Shown: in pieces, positions 23,000 to 33,774 of the stretch
How positions within the stretch are numbered: the first letter of the stretch is position 1
Layout: every line of letters begins with the position of its first letter
Origin: Macrostomum hystrix
Taxonomy: Eukaryota > Platyhelminthes > Macrostomidae
NCBI GenBank assembly: GCA_950097015.1
Contig: CATNEN010000007.1
Location: forward strand, 6,376,001 to 6,440,000
Length of the DNA: 64,000 nt
Reading direction: 5' to 3'
Notes under the pieces: generated by a model
Database searches by the model: none
Told to the model about the DNA's origin: nothing
Seen by the model: the letters and a program-made list of their open reading frames with translations, nothing else
Position numbers and translations under genes: made by a program

Positions 23000-23504
23000 G
23001 GCTAGATGTAGTAGGGGGGCTGGAAGTGGACAGCGCGTGTTTAGTGCACAGACTGAATACCCATAACGTATCAGCAATTTCATGGAGACTTGAATGCATT
23101 GTAAATGAGATATCGCTTATCTCCAGCTTTTTATGACAATGACAATTGGTTGTAAACATATTATAATTATAATATTATAATTAGAGATCAGAAGGCCAGC
23201 AAAAAAAATTGTTGGCAAACCTGGATAATTTTTGTGTGAATTTTAGAAATTCAGGTATATAATAAAAATTTATTTATTTCATACATGTGATGATATTTGT
23301 AGAGATCTTATGTTCTGGCTTTCTATCAAGTGAAATAGCCAATAATGAGCAAGACAACAATCAGTCCATTGACAGGCCAAGGAGTCTTAATTCTAAATGT
23401 CTGAAGCATGTATCACTAATCTACAGATTAAAGCAAACAGCATGATGTATTTCACTTCTGATTCTGCCTTCATTGGCTATTAAAACTCCACTGTGAGCCC
23501 TTAC

Positions 23505-24010
23505 AGACTGGATGAATACTAAGAGAATTAAAGAGAAAGAGATATAAAATATAGTTGTACAATTGAGATCATTGCGAACACTCTTTGGAAAGCCTATAAT
23601 CAGAAATGCATATATACCATAAAGCAATCGACCAGAATAACTAAATATGCTACCTAGACTAACTAAATATGATACCTAGAAGAATTAAATCTGATACCTA
23701 GACTAATACATCATACCTAGATGAACTAAATATGATACTTAGACTAACTACATAAATATACCTGATTAACATAAATATGCTACCCAGAAATTACTTTTAA
23801 TATATATAATACATTCTCAGAGACAAATTCTAGGAAAATATCAACTTTTTCTTAGACATTCATTAGAGTTTAAAATTATTTTAAAATAAATCTGTAACAA
23901 CATTTGTGTCAAAAGTTGAATGTTAAAAATAAGAACTAACACAACTAAGAAATGAATATTAATAAAGGGATAAATACTCTACTAAGAAGTTAGGCCTGAG
24001 ACAGAACTGA
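23505..24010 (+). repeat. Dispersed AT-rich repeat, copy 2, split by tandem DNA
   Basis: Homologous to 6395-6670. Here the CAGAAATGCATATATAC and ACATTCTCAGAGACAAATTC blocks, adjacent in the other copy, are about 200 bp apart. The gap is filled by tandem CTAAATATGATACCTAGA units. Confidence 0.6.
23640..23780. repeat. Degenerate tandem repeat, about 22-bp unit
   Basis: About six copies of a unit like AACTAAATATGATACCTAGA, lying inside the second copy of the dispersed AT-rich repeat. Confidence 0.75.
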
Positions 24011-24189
24011 GACACATCTAAGAATAAATTTGAACATCGTATACAAACATGTTAGGTTCACCCTCAATTTCACTCATAGAAGGTACTATAGAAAAGGCAT
24101 TATCATAAGAGATATGCCATTTAGGAGTAAGGCTTAAAGAGTTCTGTGATTGGGTGAAGGCTTGAAATCAAACTAAAGGCACTTCCTCT

Positions 24190-24340
24190 GTTCTTTCAAA
24201 TATACTAATAATGAATAAACTAATAATAAAAGAATGGTGATTAAATCAAATATACTAATAATGAATAAACTAATAATAAAAGAATGGTGATTAAATCAAA
24301 TATACTAATAATGAATAATAATAAAAGAATGGTGATTAAA
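24190..24340. repeat. Tandem repeat, about 50-bp unit, 2.7 copies
   Basis: Two identical units starting ATCAAATATACTAATAATGA and ending GAATGGTGATTAA, then a third copy with a 9-base deletion. Confidence 0.9.
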
Positions 24341-25508
24341 CCAGTGAATTGCAGAGTGCAACCAAATTAAAAAATAACCTGTATATAATATAGAAAATAT
24401 AAATGTCTTACTGCTTAAACATATATCAAATCATTATAATTCGAGTGAATAATTATTTTTATTATCATGAATCATTATCTTTTTGAAGAGTAGGCCCTAG
24501 GCCTAACATCTAGGATGAATTAGATAAGTAAATTTGGAATGTGAGTACAGTTAAAGTTGTGAGTATGTCATTCTACTGCAATATTGATATTTATAGCGTA
24601 GTTTTTAATTTATCATATATGTATTTTTCTCGTAGGCCTAGGCCTAATCATTTTTACACGCTCTTGGGTTTGCCCTTTTTAGTAAAAATATCAATTTTTT
24701 ATATTTATTTACTCATATTGAGTAAATGCTCGTTATTACTTTCGTTTTTTGCTTTTGTACCTATTTAGAACTGCCTTTATAATTTATACCTTTCAAATAC
24801 TTTTCCGAATTCATCCAAATAAACATAAAATTACATTGGCAAAACAGGCTGCTTGCCTGAGCCTACCTACCTACCTATCTGCTCACCAAAAAATGATACA
24901 CTGCATATCAAATCAACGAAAATCAAATGTGTCTACTGGATAAGCCTGGCCAAAGCCAAAAAGTGCAACAATTAAAGTCACTGATATTTCTGATGGCTGC
25001 CTGACAAAACAATTATTATTTTTAATTTAAGGCATACTCAGTTGAAGTCAATTTGCTTGATCAAAAAGCGCGCAAGCTATTCGAACGAATCTTTTGATTT
25101 CTATGAAACCTTTTGATTGACCTACTTAACACCGTTGACATCTCGTTAATTTTAAGAGACAGATCATATCCCTCTACTGTCCTGAATTTTCAATGTACAA
25201 AACTACTGTTAAAGTATGAAGGAAAAGGGCCATTTAATAGGCCTATGTGACATTGCAGCGATGTTGGTGTGATTCTACTTATTTAACGTGTCAAATATTC
25301 TCGATCAGTCAGCATTTTCATTTTCAAGACCAACTTGGAGTAGAATTACTTTAGTAATTCTTTGGAGTAAAAACTAGTTTAAGTAGTTTAAGTAGTCACT
25401 GACAAGAACCTAGTCATATCCTAAAATAACGTAGCTAAGTTAAGAAAACGCTAAACCCTACATCAAATCGAGTAAAGTATAGCTAGTTACAAAAACTTGG
25501 ATTTTCGT

Positions 25509-25940
25509 CTAACAAAAACCAAACTTACAACGTACTTCACTGGACCAAGACCGAAAGTGGGTAACTGTAACTGCGCGCGTAAGTGAAGCGTTTCGCAGAA
25601 TTGTCAATTCATGGGTGTCGGAGATGTCAGGTCCGACTGAAGCAGTTCGACGTTGCGCGCGGTCCCTGCAGGTAAAGCAGCAGCTCATCAATTGCAGGGG
25701 CTCTTGGCAGCGCTGCTCCGCTCGAATGACGTGGCCGGCCAGCTGCAGGCGCCGGGTCCGCAGAGCTGGGCTCGGTGGTACAACTAATCGTTTGTAACGT
25801 TTGCGACGGTATTTGGCGTGTAGTGAATCCCGAACGCGGTGTGCAGGAGTACTGCGTGCGCAGTGTCCAACTGGCGCTCCTGCGAGCCGGTCAGGGTCCA
25901 CGTGAAGGCTTTGTGTGTGGGCACACCCGTGGCACACCAT
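25509..25940 (-). pseudogene. RTE-like LINE, reverse-transcriptase C-terminal remnant
   Basis: Minus-strand reading gives a decayed polymerase C-terminus with the motif RRLQLAGHVIRAEQRCQEPL, the usual RRL.LAGH.IR post-RT signature of many non-LTR elements. The upstream part reads HRVRDSLHAKYRRKRYKRLV. It is only a fragment. It lies head-to-head with an endonuclease piece on the plus strand (26090-26654), probably from the same element. Confidence 0.6.
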
Positions 25941-26089
25941 CCAAGCGGCTTAAGTCAACGTAGCGAACGCCGACGAAAGAACGGCGCCACGAGCGCAACC
26001 TCCGTGGCCTTCTTCGCGGACGTATGTGAACAGCCGCTGGCCAAACTTAAATGCTGTTGGGTGGAGCGATCGTCCAGGTGGCGCCAATG

Positions 26090-26654
26090 ACCACAACAAC
26101 GGGTCCCACCAAAACCAAGCAAAATGCGCGCAACAGCTCATGGTTGCAAATTGGAATTGCCGAACTCTTCAAGCAAGGTGGAGACAAAACGATCTGCTGG
26201 CACAACTTGCAGGCGACCTTAATTTAGACTTAGTCACTTTCGATCATCACCGAGCCGGGCTACGACAGGAGCATCTCGGCGGCGGCTGGCTTCTGCAATA
26301 TAGCACAGCGGATCCAAGAGAAGGAGTCGCTGTACTGATCAGTCCACGCCTGCAGCGCTGCGCACGATGCGAGAGCCTATCACCGCGAGTTATGCTGCGT
26401 CTGTTCTGCGACTATGCACCCACAGCTGCACATCCGACGGAGCATCAGCAATTTATGGAGCTCCTGTCGGGGCAGCTGGAGGCAGTCGCTCAGCGCGATT
26501 CGGTGCTGGTGCTCAGAGACTTCAACGCTGTGATGCTAAAGTATGAGCGCGCTCTGTTCGTCACTCCACGCGAGAACGCTCACGTGGAGCGGCATAGACG
26601 GCAGGATGTCACGATCTGGTATCGGCGAACACTATGTTCCAAAATCCGCATCAG
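26090..26654 (+). pseudogene. RTE-like LINE endonuclease (APE), first half
   Basis: The plus-strand frame shows the APE-type endonuclease start VANWNCRTLQARW, then EGVAVLISPRLQ, and VLVLRDFNAV in place of the usual V.GDFNA. One frameshift near 26610 moves the reading to NTMFQNPHQRLV. The gene stops at an insertion of another element and resumes in frame at 29668. Catalytic residues are partly altered (RDFNA for GDFNA), so this copy is dead. Confidence 0.7.
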
Positions 26655-26954
26655 AGACTGGTGATTTGCTCGCACCGACGGGACACAGCGCCTGTGAGGT
26701 ATGAGTCAGTCCAGGCCCACGGGCTAAGGTCTGCGATGCCTCACACCTGCAGTTGTTTTTTGAGCAGGCTCGGCAGAAAGGAGCCCTGTGCCTTCGGGTG
26801 CAGGAATCCCTCTACACTGTCCCGTCAGCTGACCCATGGGTTCACATCCCGCGAGTGTTCAAGGCTGACCCTAGGGCAGCCGGACAAAATGGGCAACAGC
26901 GCTGGATGACCCATCCAGGGCCTCTGACCGAACTGGGTACCTCTAGCCCTGGCT

Positions 26955-27215
26955 GGAGGGAAAGGTGTCACCCTTTGACCATTACAGGGTATGCGGCAAG
27001 TCCGCAGCATTTTGTCCACCTGTGCAAGATCAGTTACCTCTGGCTACGGCTCTGAGGAAAAGGTGTCACCCTTTGACCTTAACAGGGTATGCGGGTCAGT
27101 CCGCAACATCACGTACCTGTGCGCCATCAGGTGCCTCTGGCCACGGCTCTGAGGTAAAGGTGTCACCCTTCGACCTCACAGGGTACACAGCCAGTCTGCG
27201 GGCCCGGCACTGCTT
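26955..27215. repeat. About 98-bp tandem units in the LINE 5' UTR
   Basis: Three units begin AAAGGTGTCACCCTTTGACC or a close variant (at 26961, 27058 and 27157) and share ACAGGGTATGCGG..AGTCCGC and CTCTGGC.ACGGCTCTGAGG. They lie directly upstream of the ORF1 start. Confidence 0.85.
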
Positions 27216-27337
27216 TTTGTGCTCTCCAATGCGTAAGGTCTCACCGCGCCGAGGGGCTGGGAGGTCCGGGGAGCAAACCGGCCATTGGCGGTCCTTCATT
27301 CTTCTTTTTTTGCATTCCAGCGATTTTCGGAGAGTTA

Positions 27338-28728
27338 TGGCTTCTCAAAATTTAAAGAATCCGATGGAGCTCGAGGAGGTACCCACGACTCGCGAAGGGC
27401 CCTCTCCGGTCAACATCACGACCACCGCAGGACCAAGCTACACCGGACCTGCCCCACCCAGCGCCGGGCCCAACGAGCCGCCGGACGCCAAGCGGAGCAG
27501 CACGTCCGCAGCAGCCCGCCGCAGACGCCTCAAGGCCAAGCTACGGGCCGCGGACGCCACCGACGCGTCAAGGCCCTAGGCCTGCCTGCCCTGCCGCCCT
27601 GGAGGGTGGGGCCTCTGCCATCGCGGCTATGGGGGAGTCGTAAGCTCGCCGGTAACAACCGGCCCACCTTCGCCGCCGTCGCAAAGAGGCAGCCGGCGAT
27701 CGTCTGACTCGGCAGAGACGCACGTCTGACTGCCGACCAGCTGAAGCAGGCGAGCCGCGTCATCGACGGGCTCCTGTGGAAGCAAACTCTGAACGGGTAC
27801 GCCCCTGGCAACAAAGACCCACGCCACGCGGGACTCGTGCTGCTCATCTGGCCCAGCGATGCCGAGTCAGGCCGGCACCTCCTGGAGATGCTGCTTGAGC
27901 AGAACTGGGAAGCCAATATGGCCTTCCATCGAGAGGACGAGCCACCCCAGACGAAGAGGCACCGCATCTTCGTTCCGGCGGCCAGCGTCGTCACCTCCTC
28001 GGAAGAGTTGCCGAATGTACTGCTTGCAGTCAACCGCGACCTAGCGGTGCACGATACCATTCAGCATCCCGAGGGTCGGGGCTTCACCGCCATTCTTGGC
28101 CTGTCGGGCGACTGGATGCGCAAGTACCCGGACGACACACAGATCGCCATCGGCCTCCTAAAGCTGCCCATCAGAGCTTTTGAGGCTGACAAGCGCCGAA
28201 AGCAGGGCGCGAACCCAACTGAGGCAGCAGCTCTCGAATAGGGGGCATAAAGCCCAGCATAGCCGCGCTGGTAAGGCAGATCGCGCTGTTAAGGGGGGCT
28301 CTGATCGCCATCCAGCGCGCTCCACTAAGCGGAAAGGCCTCCTGCAGAGGGCCGCAGAGGCAGTCCAGGCTGCCAAGCTGACCCACCTCAGGAGGGAGGT
28401 CTCCGGCCAGTCGAGGCGAGATGCCCAGCCTAGGGAGACTGGCGGCGCCACCGATGGGCCCAGCTCCACGGAGCAGGGACCTCGGGGGCCACGCCAAGTT
28501 GCCCAGGGCGGGGCACTCACCGAGACAGTGGGCACCACTCAGAAGGCGAGCTCCGCTGCGGGAGGAAATAGGGCGCCTCAGGCTACCCAATGCCCGCCTG
28601 CAGGCCAGGAGCCCGACCCTGAGGGCGAGCACATGGAAACCGGCAGCCCCCGTTCTTTCCTCATCACTGAAGAGGAGGAAGAGGGCCTTCTGGCCCAATC
28701 CCCTCAGAAACCGGAAGACCAGCAATGA
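27338..28728 (+). pseudogene. ORF1 (gag-like) of the R1/Jockey-like element, broken
   Basis: ORF1 starts MASQNLKNPMELEEVP at 27338 and runs to a stop at 27577-27579. The coding signal continues in other frames: GNNRPTFAAVAKRQPAIV (to 27707), then 27837-28241 (RHAGLVLLIWPSDAE ... MRKYPDDTQIAIGL), then 28240-28728 (Arg/Lys/Gln-rich). At least two frameshifts separate these pieces. Its stop codon overlaps the ORF2 start as ATGA at 28725-28728, an arrangement used for termination-reinitiation in R1-type elements. No zinc knuckles were identified in what remains. Confidence 0.6.
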
Positions 28729-29160
28729 TTGAAAATTTTAGCTGCCTTCAAATAAATACTCAGCACTGCGTGGCGGCATCGGTTAACCTGATGCGCACCG
28801 CTGAGCGCACCCTCCCGAGCCTCATTTTTGTTCAGGAGCCCTGGCTTTCCAAAGGTAAGTATACCAATCTACCTTCGGGATTTGACAGTTTTTGCATGGC
28901 GGATACCCCTCGCCCCAGATCGCTGATCTTTGCTGCAAATTCTCTAAAAGCGTGGATGAGACCCGACCTAGCTGTCCACCGGGGACATCTGCGTGATCCA
29001 AACCCTGCACATTGTGCAGCGTAAGTCTACTCTGGTGGCGTCGTATGCCCCCTGGCAGGGGGCATATACCTGCCAGGCGATGCCCCCACGGTCAGCGATG
29101 CGCTGGTAGCTCTCTGCGACTACGCGCATGTGCACAACTTCGAGCTCCTCCAGGGCAGTC
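28725..29160 (+). pseudogene. ORF2 endonuclease N-terminal part, R1/Jockey-like
   Basis: Begins MIENFSCLQINTQHCVAAS and continues LPSLIFVQEPWLSKGK, the N- and E-containing motifs of APE endonucleases. A frameshift near 28950 moves the reading to IVQRKSTLVASYAPW, then another to SDALVALCDYAHVHNFELL. The text stops at about 29160, where an internal deletion removes the rest of the endonuclease and all of the RT. Confidence 0.65.
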
Positions 29161-29164
29161 CAGG

Positions 29165-29600
29165 GTAGCGGTCCCATGTCCGTCTCACCGCCTGCGCAAA
29201 GCCCTCTTAAAGCTGAACCGCAGAGATCTCCGCGCAGTCAGCATGGCCCTCTTAGGGCATGGCTGTTTTTCTCGGCATCGCTATCTCCAGGGCCAGCTCC
29301 TGGAGGACAAATGCACCTTTTGTAGCTCGGGCAGCGAAAATGCCGAGCACTTTATCTGCCACTGCCCAGTTTTCACCAGGGCAAGGCTTGAACACCTGGG
29401 GCCTAACCGAACTCTCTCCGATGTTTGCAGGCCCGAGAGCATCCCTCAGCTTCTTCCCGATACCTTCGGAATACTGGGCGAGCCAACGTCTTCCCCACCG
29501 ATAGTGCGGAGGACCACGCTGCAGGCGAGTCCGACGGGCCACCCTGAGCAACACTACCTTTCCTGAGGTCGTCTGTTTTGCCAGGGGTTAGCGGAATGAG
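29165..29600 (+). pseudogene. ORF2 C-terminal CCHC segment, R1/Jockey-like
   Basis: Reads GHGCFSRHRYLQGQLLEDKC and then a C-x2-C-x8-H-x4-C finger (CTFC ... EHFICHC). This is the zinc-knuckle-like C-terminus that follows the RT in R1- and Jockey-related elements. It joins directly to endonuclease sequence. Confidence 0.65.
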
Positions 29601-29667
29601 CGGTCCCCTCCGCCTCCTCGCTGCGTCCGCCGGTACGGAGCAGCCTGCAGCTAAGTCAAGTAAGTCA

Positions 29668-30250
29668 AGACTGGTGAATTTTGCAGGATGCAAGCGACCG
29701 CGCCAAAACGCTTGTGTTAATTTCGCCTAGAGGAGACTCGCCCAGCTGGACTACGTGCTGCTTCGCTGGCGATAGCAGCGCCGCGTGCCCTACTGCGACA
29801 TAGTGGCTTCACTAGCTGTGCGGTCGGTGCGGCTGTATTATGACCTGAAGGACCCTGATCTGTACCGACCACCTAGAAGGCAACTGAAGCGCCATTTCCG
29901 TGTCCTTCGCAATCCAACTGCGAGAAGCCGCGGTTCTGTATGGCCTTCACCGAGGCGATGGAAGAGAGGCCGGAGACAGCTGCTGCAGCGGGATTTGGAA
30001 GCATCAGCTCCGCCATCCATGTCGCCGCCGCGTAAACCCTGCCGCTGGTACAAGCAGCATCAAGCGGTAAGTCTGTGGCAGGACGATGAGTCACTGCGGC
30101 AGGCCCGGCTAAAAGTTGTGAGACTGCGACGAAGAGGACAAGCTACGGAGGATGCCGAGAAAGCCCTGACGGAGACCTTAAGACGCGGCAGTGCCCGCGG
30201 TGGAGGCAGCCTGCGAGGCTGCTATCCTCAAAATCACCGACGCCAGTCCT
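29668..30250 (+). pseudogene. RTE-like LINE endonuclease, second half
   Basis: Resumes the endonuclease in frame after the inserted element: RLVNFAGCKRPRQNACVNFA, then RRLAQLDYVLLRWR with nearby stop codons, then the linker DLYRPPRRQLKRHF. QLDYVLLRWR is the conserved endonuclease C-terminal motif. Stops within the frame and loss of the RT on this strand show the copy is dead. Confidence 0.7.
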
Positions 30251-30259
30251 GACAAGAAG

Positions 30260-30480
30260 CCAGTCTAGTCGTGCCATGGTCATGGCATAGCATCTGCCAT
30301 GGTCATATTTTATAGGCCACGGCACATTGGCCCATGCCACACCCAGCACCCATATAAGCCCTAAAAACTGGGTTCTGGGGGTTTACGTCTCCTTTGAGAC
30401 TCCCTTGGATACGCCTCAGACAAAAAATATGAGATCTGGCTCACAAGACAGCTTATTTTGGTCGACGAACCCTTAAAAAG
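30260..30480. other. Promoter- or LTR-like segment, unassigned
   Basis: Contains a dyad (GTGCCATGG ... CCACGGCAC), repeated CCATGGTCAT, and CATATAAGCCC about 45 bp downstream. It could be an LTR edge or a LINE 5' UTR. No flanking duplication was found. Confidence 0.3.
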
Positions 30481-33400
30481 GCATGGATAACATTAAGTTT
30501 AACAAATTTGATTAATTAAAATGTATAATTGCCATTAAGAAGCAATCAACCTTTTTTCTTTGCTTGTTTTAACTAGACTAAAAAGTTAGCATCGATAAGG
30601 AATATGAAATGAGGCACAACAATGTTGTAGTTTAAACAGGTCACAAAATAAAGTATTTCTTAAAGTTCTAATTAAACTAATAAGCTATAGTCAGCAAGCA
30701 AGCTTTTTACGCGCAGCTAACTGCGCCATATTTTTTGCCACTTTGTATTTATTCTTTAAAAAATATATTATTTTTTGTTGCACAATTTGATGATGGCATA
30801 CAATTAGGTCTAGTGCTTTTTGGCACAATAAAATGCCTGGCATATTTTTGTTCTCATTCTAGCTCTAGTCTACATTAGTTAAACTTTGGTTCCTTGTTGG
30901 TAAATCTTACAAGTGACACCAACTAGATTTTTTTTGCACATAGTAGGCTATTCAAAAATCTATCATGTTCAACTAGGCCCTACTCCTTTACTTTTTGTAC
31001 ATTTTAACATTGCACTACATCTACAGTGTAGTGTACAGTCATTAGGTCACATAGGTCACAGTAATTTATATTTTTATATTTGGCTATAAAATTTGCCCTT
31101 TTGCCATGGAAAGAACTGAAATTTCAATCACTACTCCTAGTATACCTGCTCTAGGCATATTGAATGGTAAAGTTGCATGATATTGCAATATACTGAAAAA
31201 ACTTGGGAAGTTAAAGCCATTTTAATATTTATATTTTTTACCATGTTACTGATGTACACATAGTTTTCTATATACAGTTTGTTTCCATGTCATTGTCAAA
31301 ATGGCAATATGTAAACATGGCCACAAATCATTATACAACATACAACTACTGTAGTCTTTGAATTTAACTGTTAGGACAACAAAAACAGTAAAGTAAGTAG
31401 AAACAGTATAAAATAAAAAGCTCTTTTTATGCATGCACATTTTTTGTGAATGGAGTGAAATATTAAAATACATGTTTTTTTATTTTTATAATCTATACAA
31501 CACATATAAGCTATGCAAACAGTTAAAATTTTAATATTCACATGGAAGTAGGCCTAAAGATTATATGATATTATAAATATGTCTAATTTTGAAAGTGTGC
31601 ATTTTCTTGCTTAGTGAAAAAGAAAAGCTTATATTTAGCAATTTTATTTGTTTGTACACTATATAATTGCCATTTGCAGCAGGGAAAGGCAAATTATGTA
31701 TAGCTTTTGCATCCTATTTGTTTTTTAGAGCATCCAATTTGGTGTGTTGCAAAGGGCTTAGTAGAATTATAATGATACCCTTTCTAAATATTTTTCTAGA
31801 AAAATGCAGTTTTAGAAGTGTAATAGAAATGGCTTAGCTAGGATGATTTTTCAATCCACTGTCTCCATTAGAATTGGGCCTGAAAGTTGGATTTGTGGGT
31901 TTTAGTCGCCCTTGTCAAATTGCCGCTTTGCTAGTCAAGCATCAATGCACTATTCATCTTTGCAGCTATTCTAACATCATTGTTAGCTATGTTGTCCACC
32001 ATCCTAGCAATAGTTGAGCTCAAACATTTTTGTAGGGAAACCCAGTACTTAAGATTCAATTTTTTTATTTTAGAGCAGGGGAAGATGTCCTTTTGTTGAC
32101 TACAAACCTATTTTGTCTGCTAGAGCCCACCTGAAGCATTGCTGTGCTACATTAAAAGTACACTCTTTTGCAAGGTTACAGCCACAGGGCTCTGGTTTCC
32201 AGGAAAGCCTCATGCTTTGGATGTGTATAGCAAACTGCTGTCAATCCTGGTCATGCAAAACTGCTTAAGCTTAAGGGATTAATTTCTTTAGACTCTAGTC
32301 ATACTAGCTCAAGGTCATGTTTTACTATATGATAGTACATAGAGAGAAACATGCAACATACTTTAATTCCTTTATAAATATATTGAACTCTTAAATGAGC
32401 TATGTACCCATTTGCCTAGGTAGGGTACAGTGCCCATTGCAGACCAATTTAACATGTACACCAAATTCTAAATCTGAGTTGGATGCACTGACGATTGATG
32501 TAGTCTTTCTGCTATTATGTTTGATATTTAACTATGCCCAGACAACATCAGCTCTGGGATTAATCTAAATTATCCCTATTTAATGTCCTTAACCTTTAGT
32601 CTAATGAGAGGCAGTAGAAAGGGGGTTGTAGCCTAGTGGTTAGAGCATTGGCTTGATACCTGACTCCATTGAAACAATTTGTGTCCTTTAGCAAGACACT
32701 TAAGAACTTAACTCTGCTTTGCTTCAGTTCACCCAACTGTTAAACAGGTACCAGCATTAGCTTAAGGGTAATGGAGGTCAAGTGTGAAGTCTATGGACTG
32801 AATAATAATATTCAACCTTAAGATGCATTGCAATAGCTGCTGCTATGCTGTTGGCTGCACATTTGGCCTGATTGGGGCAGGTGTGATCAATTAGTGCTGT
32901 TTATATTGAGTGGCAAAATGGATATTCTAGCTTAACAATTTTTTGTTGTTCATCAATATCGCCAAATGTGTCGAATTTCTTTGTCATTATTATTTTGATT
33001 GATGCAATATAAATTTAAGATTTTGCTTTTTTCTAATATTTGTACACTTTGTCTTGCTTGTTAAAGAAACATTTGTTTATGCATGGCAAATATCTGTTTA
33101 AATTTGTATTCAGAACACTTATCTCTATGTTATATAATCCAGCATTAAAATGTTACTTTTATCTGGATGTCACCATAATATTAACAGTGTCTGAAATATT
33201 TGCACCTAGCTTGACTTGCTTATCTTTTGATTTTTATTTCTGTCTTCATTTTTAACTTCGACCCTGTTACTTTCAGCCTAAGACCCCGCAAAGTTAGACT
33301 AGGGGCCTAATAGTTGTCATGAGAAGTTTAATTGCATAATAGCTTGGTGACTAGAATATAGCTGGCCTTGCTAGTTAAAACTCCTTATCACTTTTAGTTA

Positions 33401-33770
33401 TTCAACGGCTATGTGTAAACTGCAGGGTTGAACAGCATTATCAATTATTTCGATTATGTAAACAATTTAGAAAAGTTAATCGCTGCGGATGCTGATGTAA
33501 GGCATTTGCACACACTCTAATGCCTCTACACTGCGCACATCTTTCTGCTTGCATGCCTTCGTCAATTGTCCTGTTTTCTAGCAATTTTTCACGGTACAGT
33601 TATAGGCCTTCGATGCCCGTTGCTCCTAGTTGACTGGCTAGTTAGCGATGTGGGTCCTAGCTAGCTGTATTCTATCTGTTTTTCACAGTCTGCAGTGCCA
33701 CTTGGCTGTCGCTTGATGTGATGTTGTGAGTTCATGTAAATATAAGGAATCGGACCTAACCATTGCAGCA
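30481..33770. other. AT-rich intergenic stretch, no gene seen
   Basis: No convincing exons on either strand. Apart from the SINE at 32615-32830, nothing was recognised. Confidence 0.6.
32615..32830 (+). repeat. SINE family A, near full-length, tRNA-derived
   Basis: The head GTAGCCTAGTGGTTAGAGCA is a tRNA-like A box. Next comes a degraded B-box region, then TTTAGCAAGACACTTAA, a block resembling the conserved V-SINE-type domain. The copy then has CAGTTCACCCAACTGTTAAAC, GGTACCAGCA and a tail with CTATGGACTGAA. The same order appears in the other family A copies. Confidence 0.75.
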
Positions 33771-33774
33771 ACTG

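Larger units (their letters stand above)
23000..25500. other. AT-rich intergenic stretch, no gene seen
   Basis: No supported exon. It contains the dispersed repeat (23505-24010), a degenerate tandem repeat (23640-23780) and a roughly 50-bp tandem repeat (24190-24340). Confidence 0.6.
26670..29667 (+). mobile_element. R1/Jockey-like non-LTR element, internally deleted
   Basis: The element (about 3.0 kb) is flanked by a target-site duplication, AGACTGGTGATTTGC (26655-26669) and AGACTGGTGAATTTTGC (29668-29684), and ends in AAGTCAAGTAAGTCAA. Order: a 5' UTR with tandem units, a broken ORF1 (27338-28728), an ORF2 endonuclease start (28725), then a jump to the ORF2 C-terminus. The reverse transcriptase is missing. 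The clade assignment rests on an APE endonuclease of R1 type and the C-terminal CCHC motif, so Jockey, LOA or R1 cannot be separated by eye. Confidence 0.75.
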
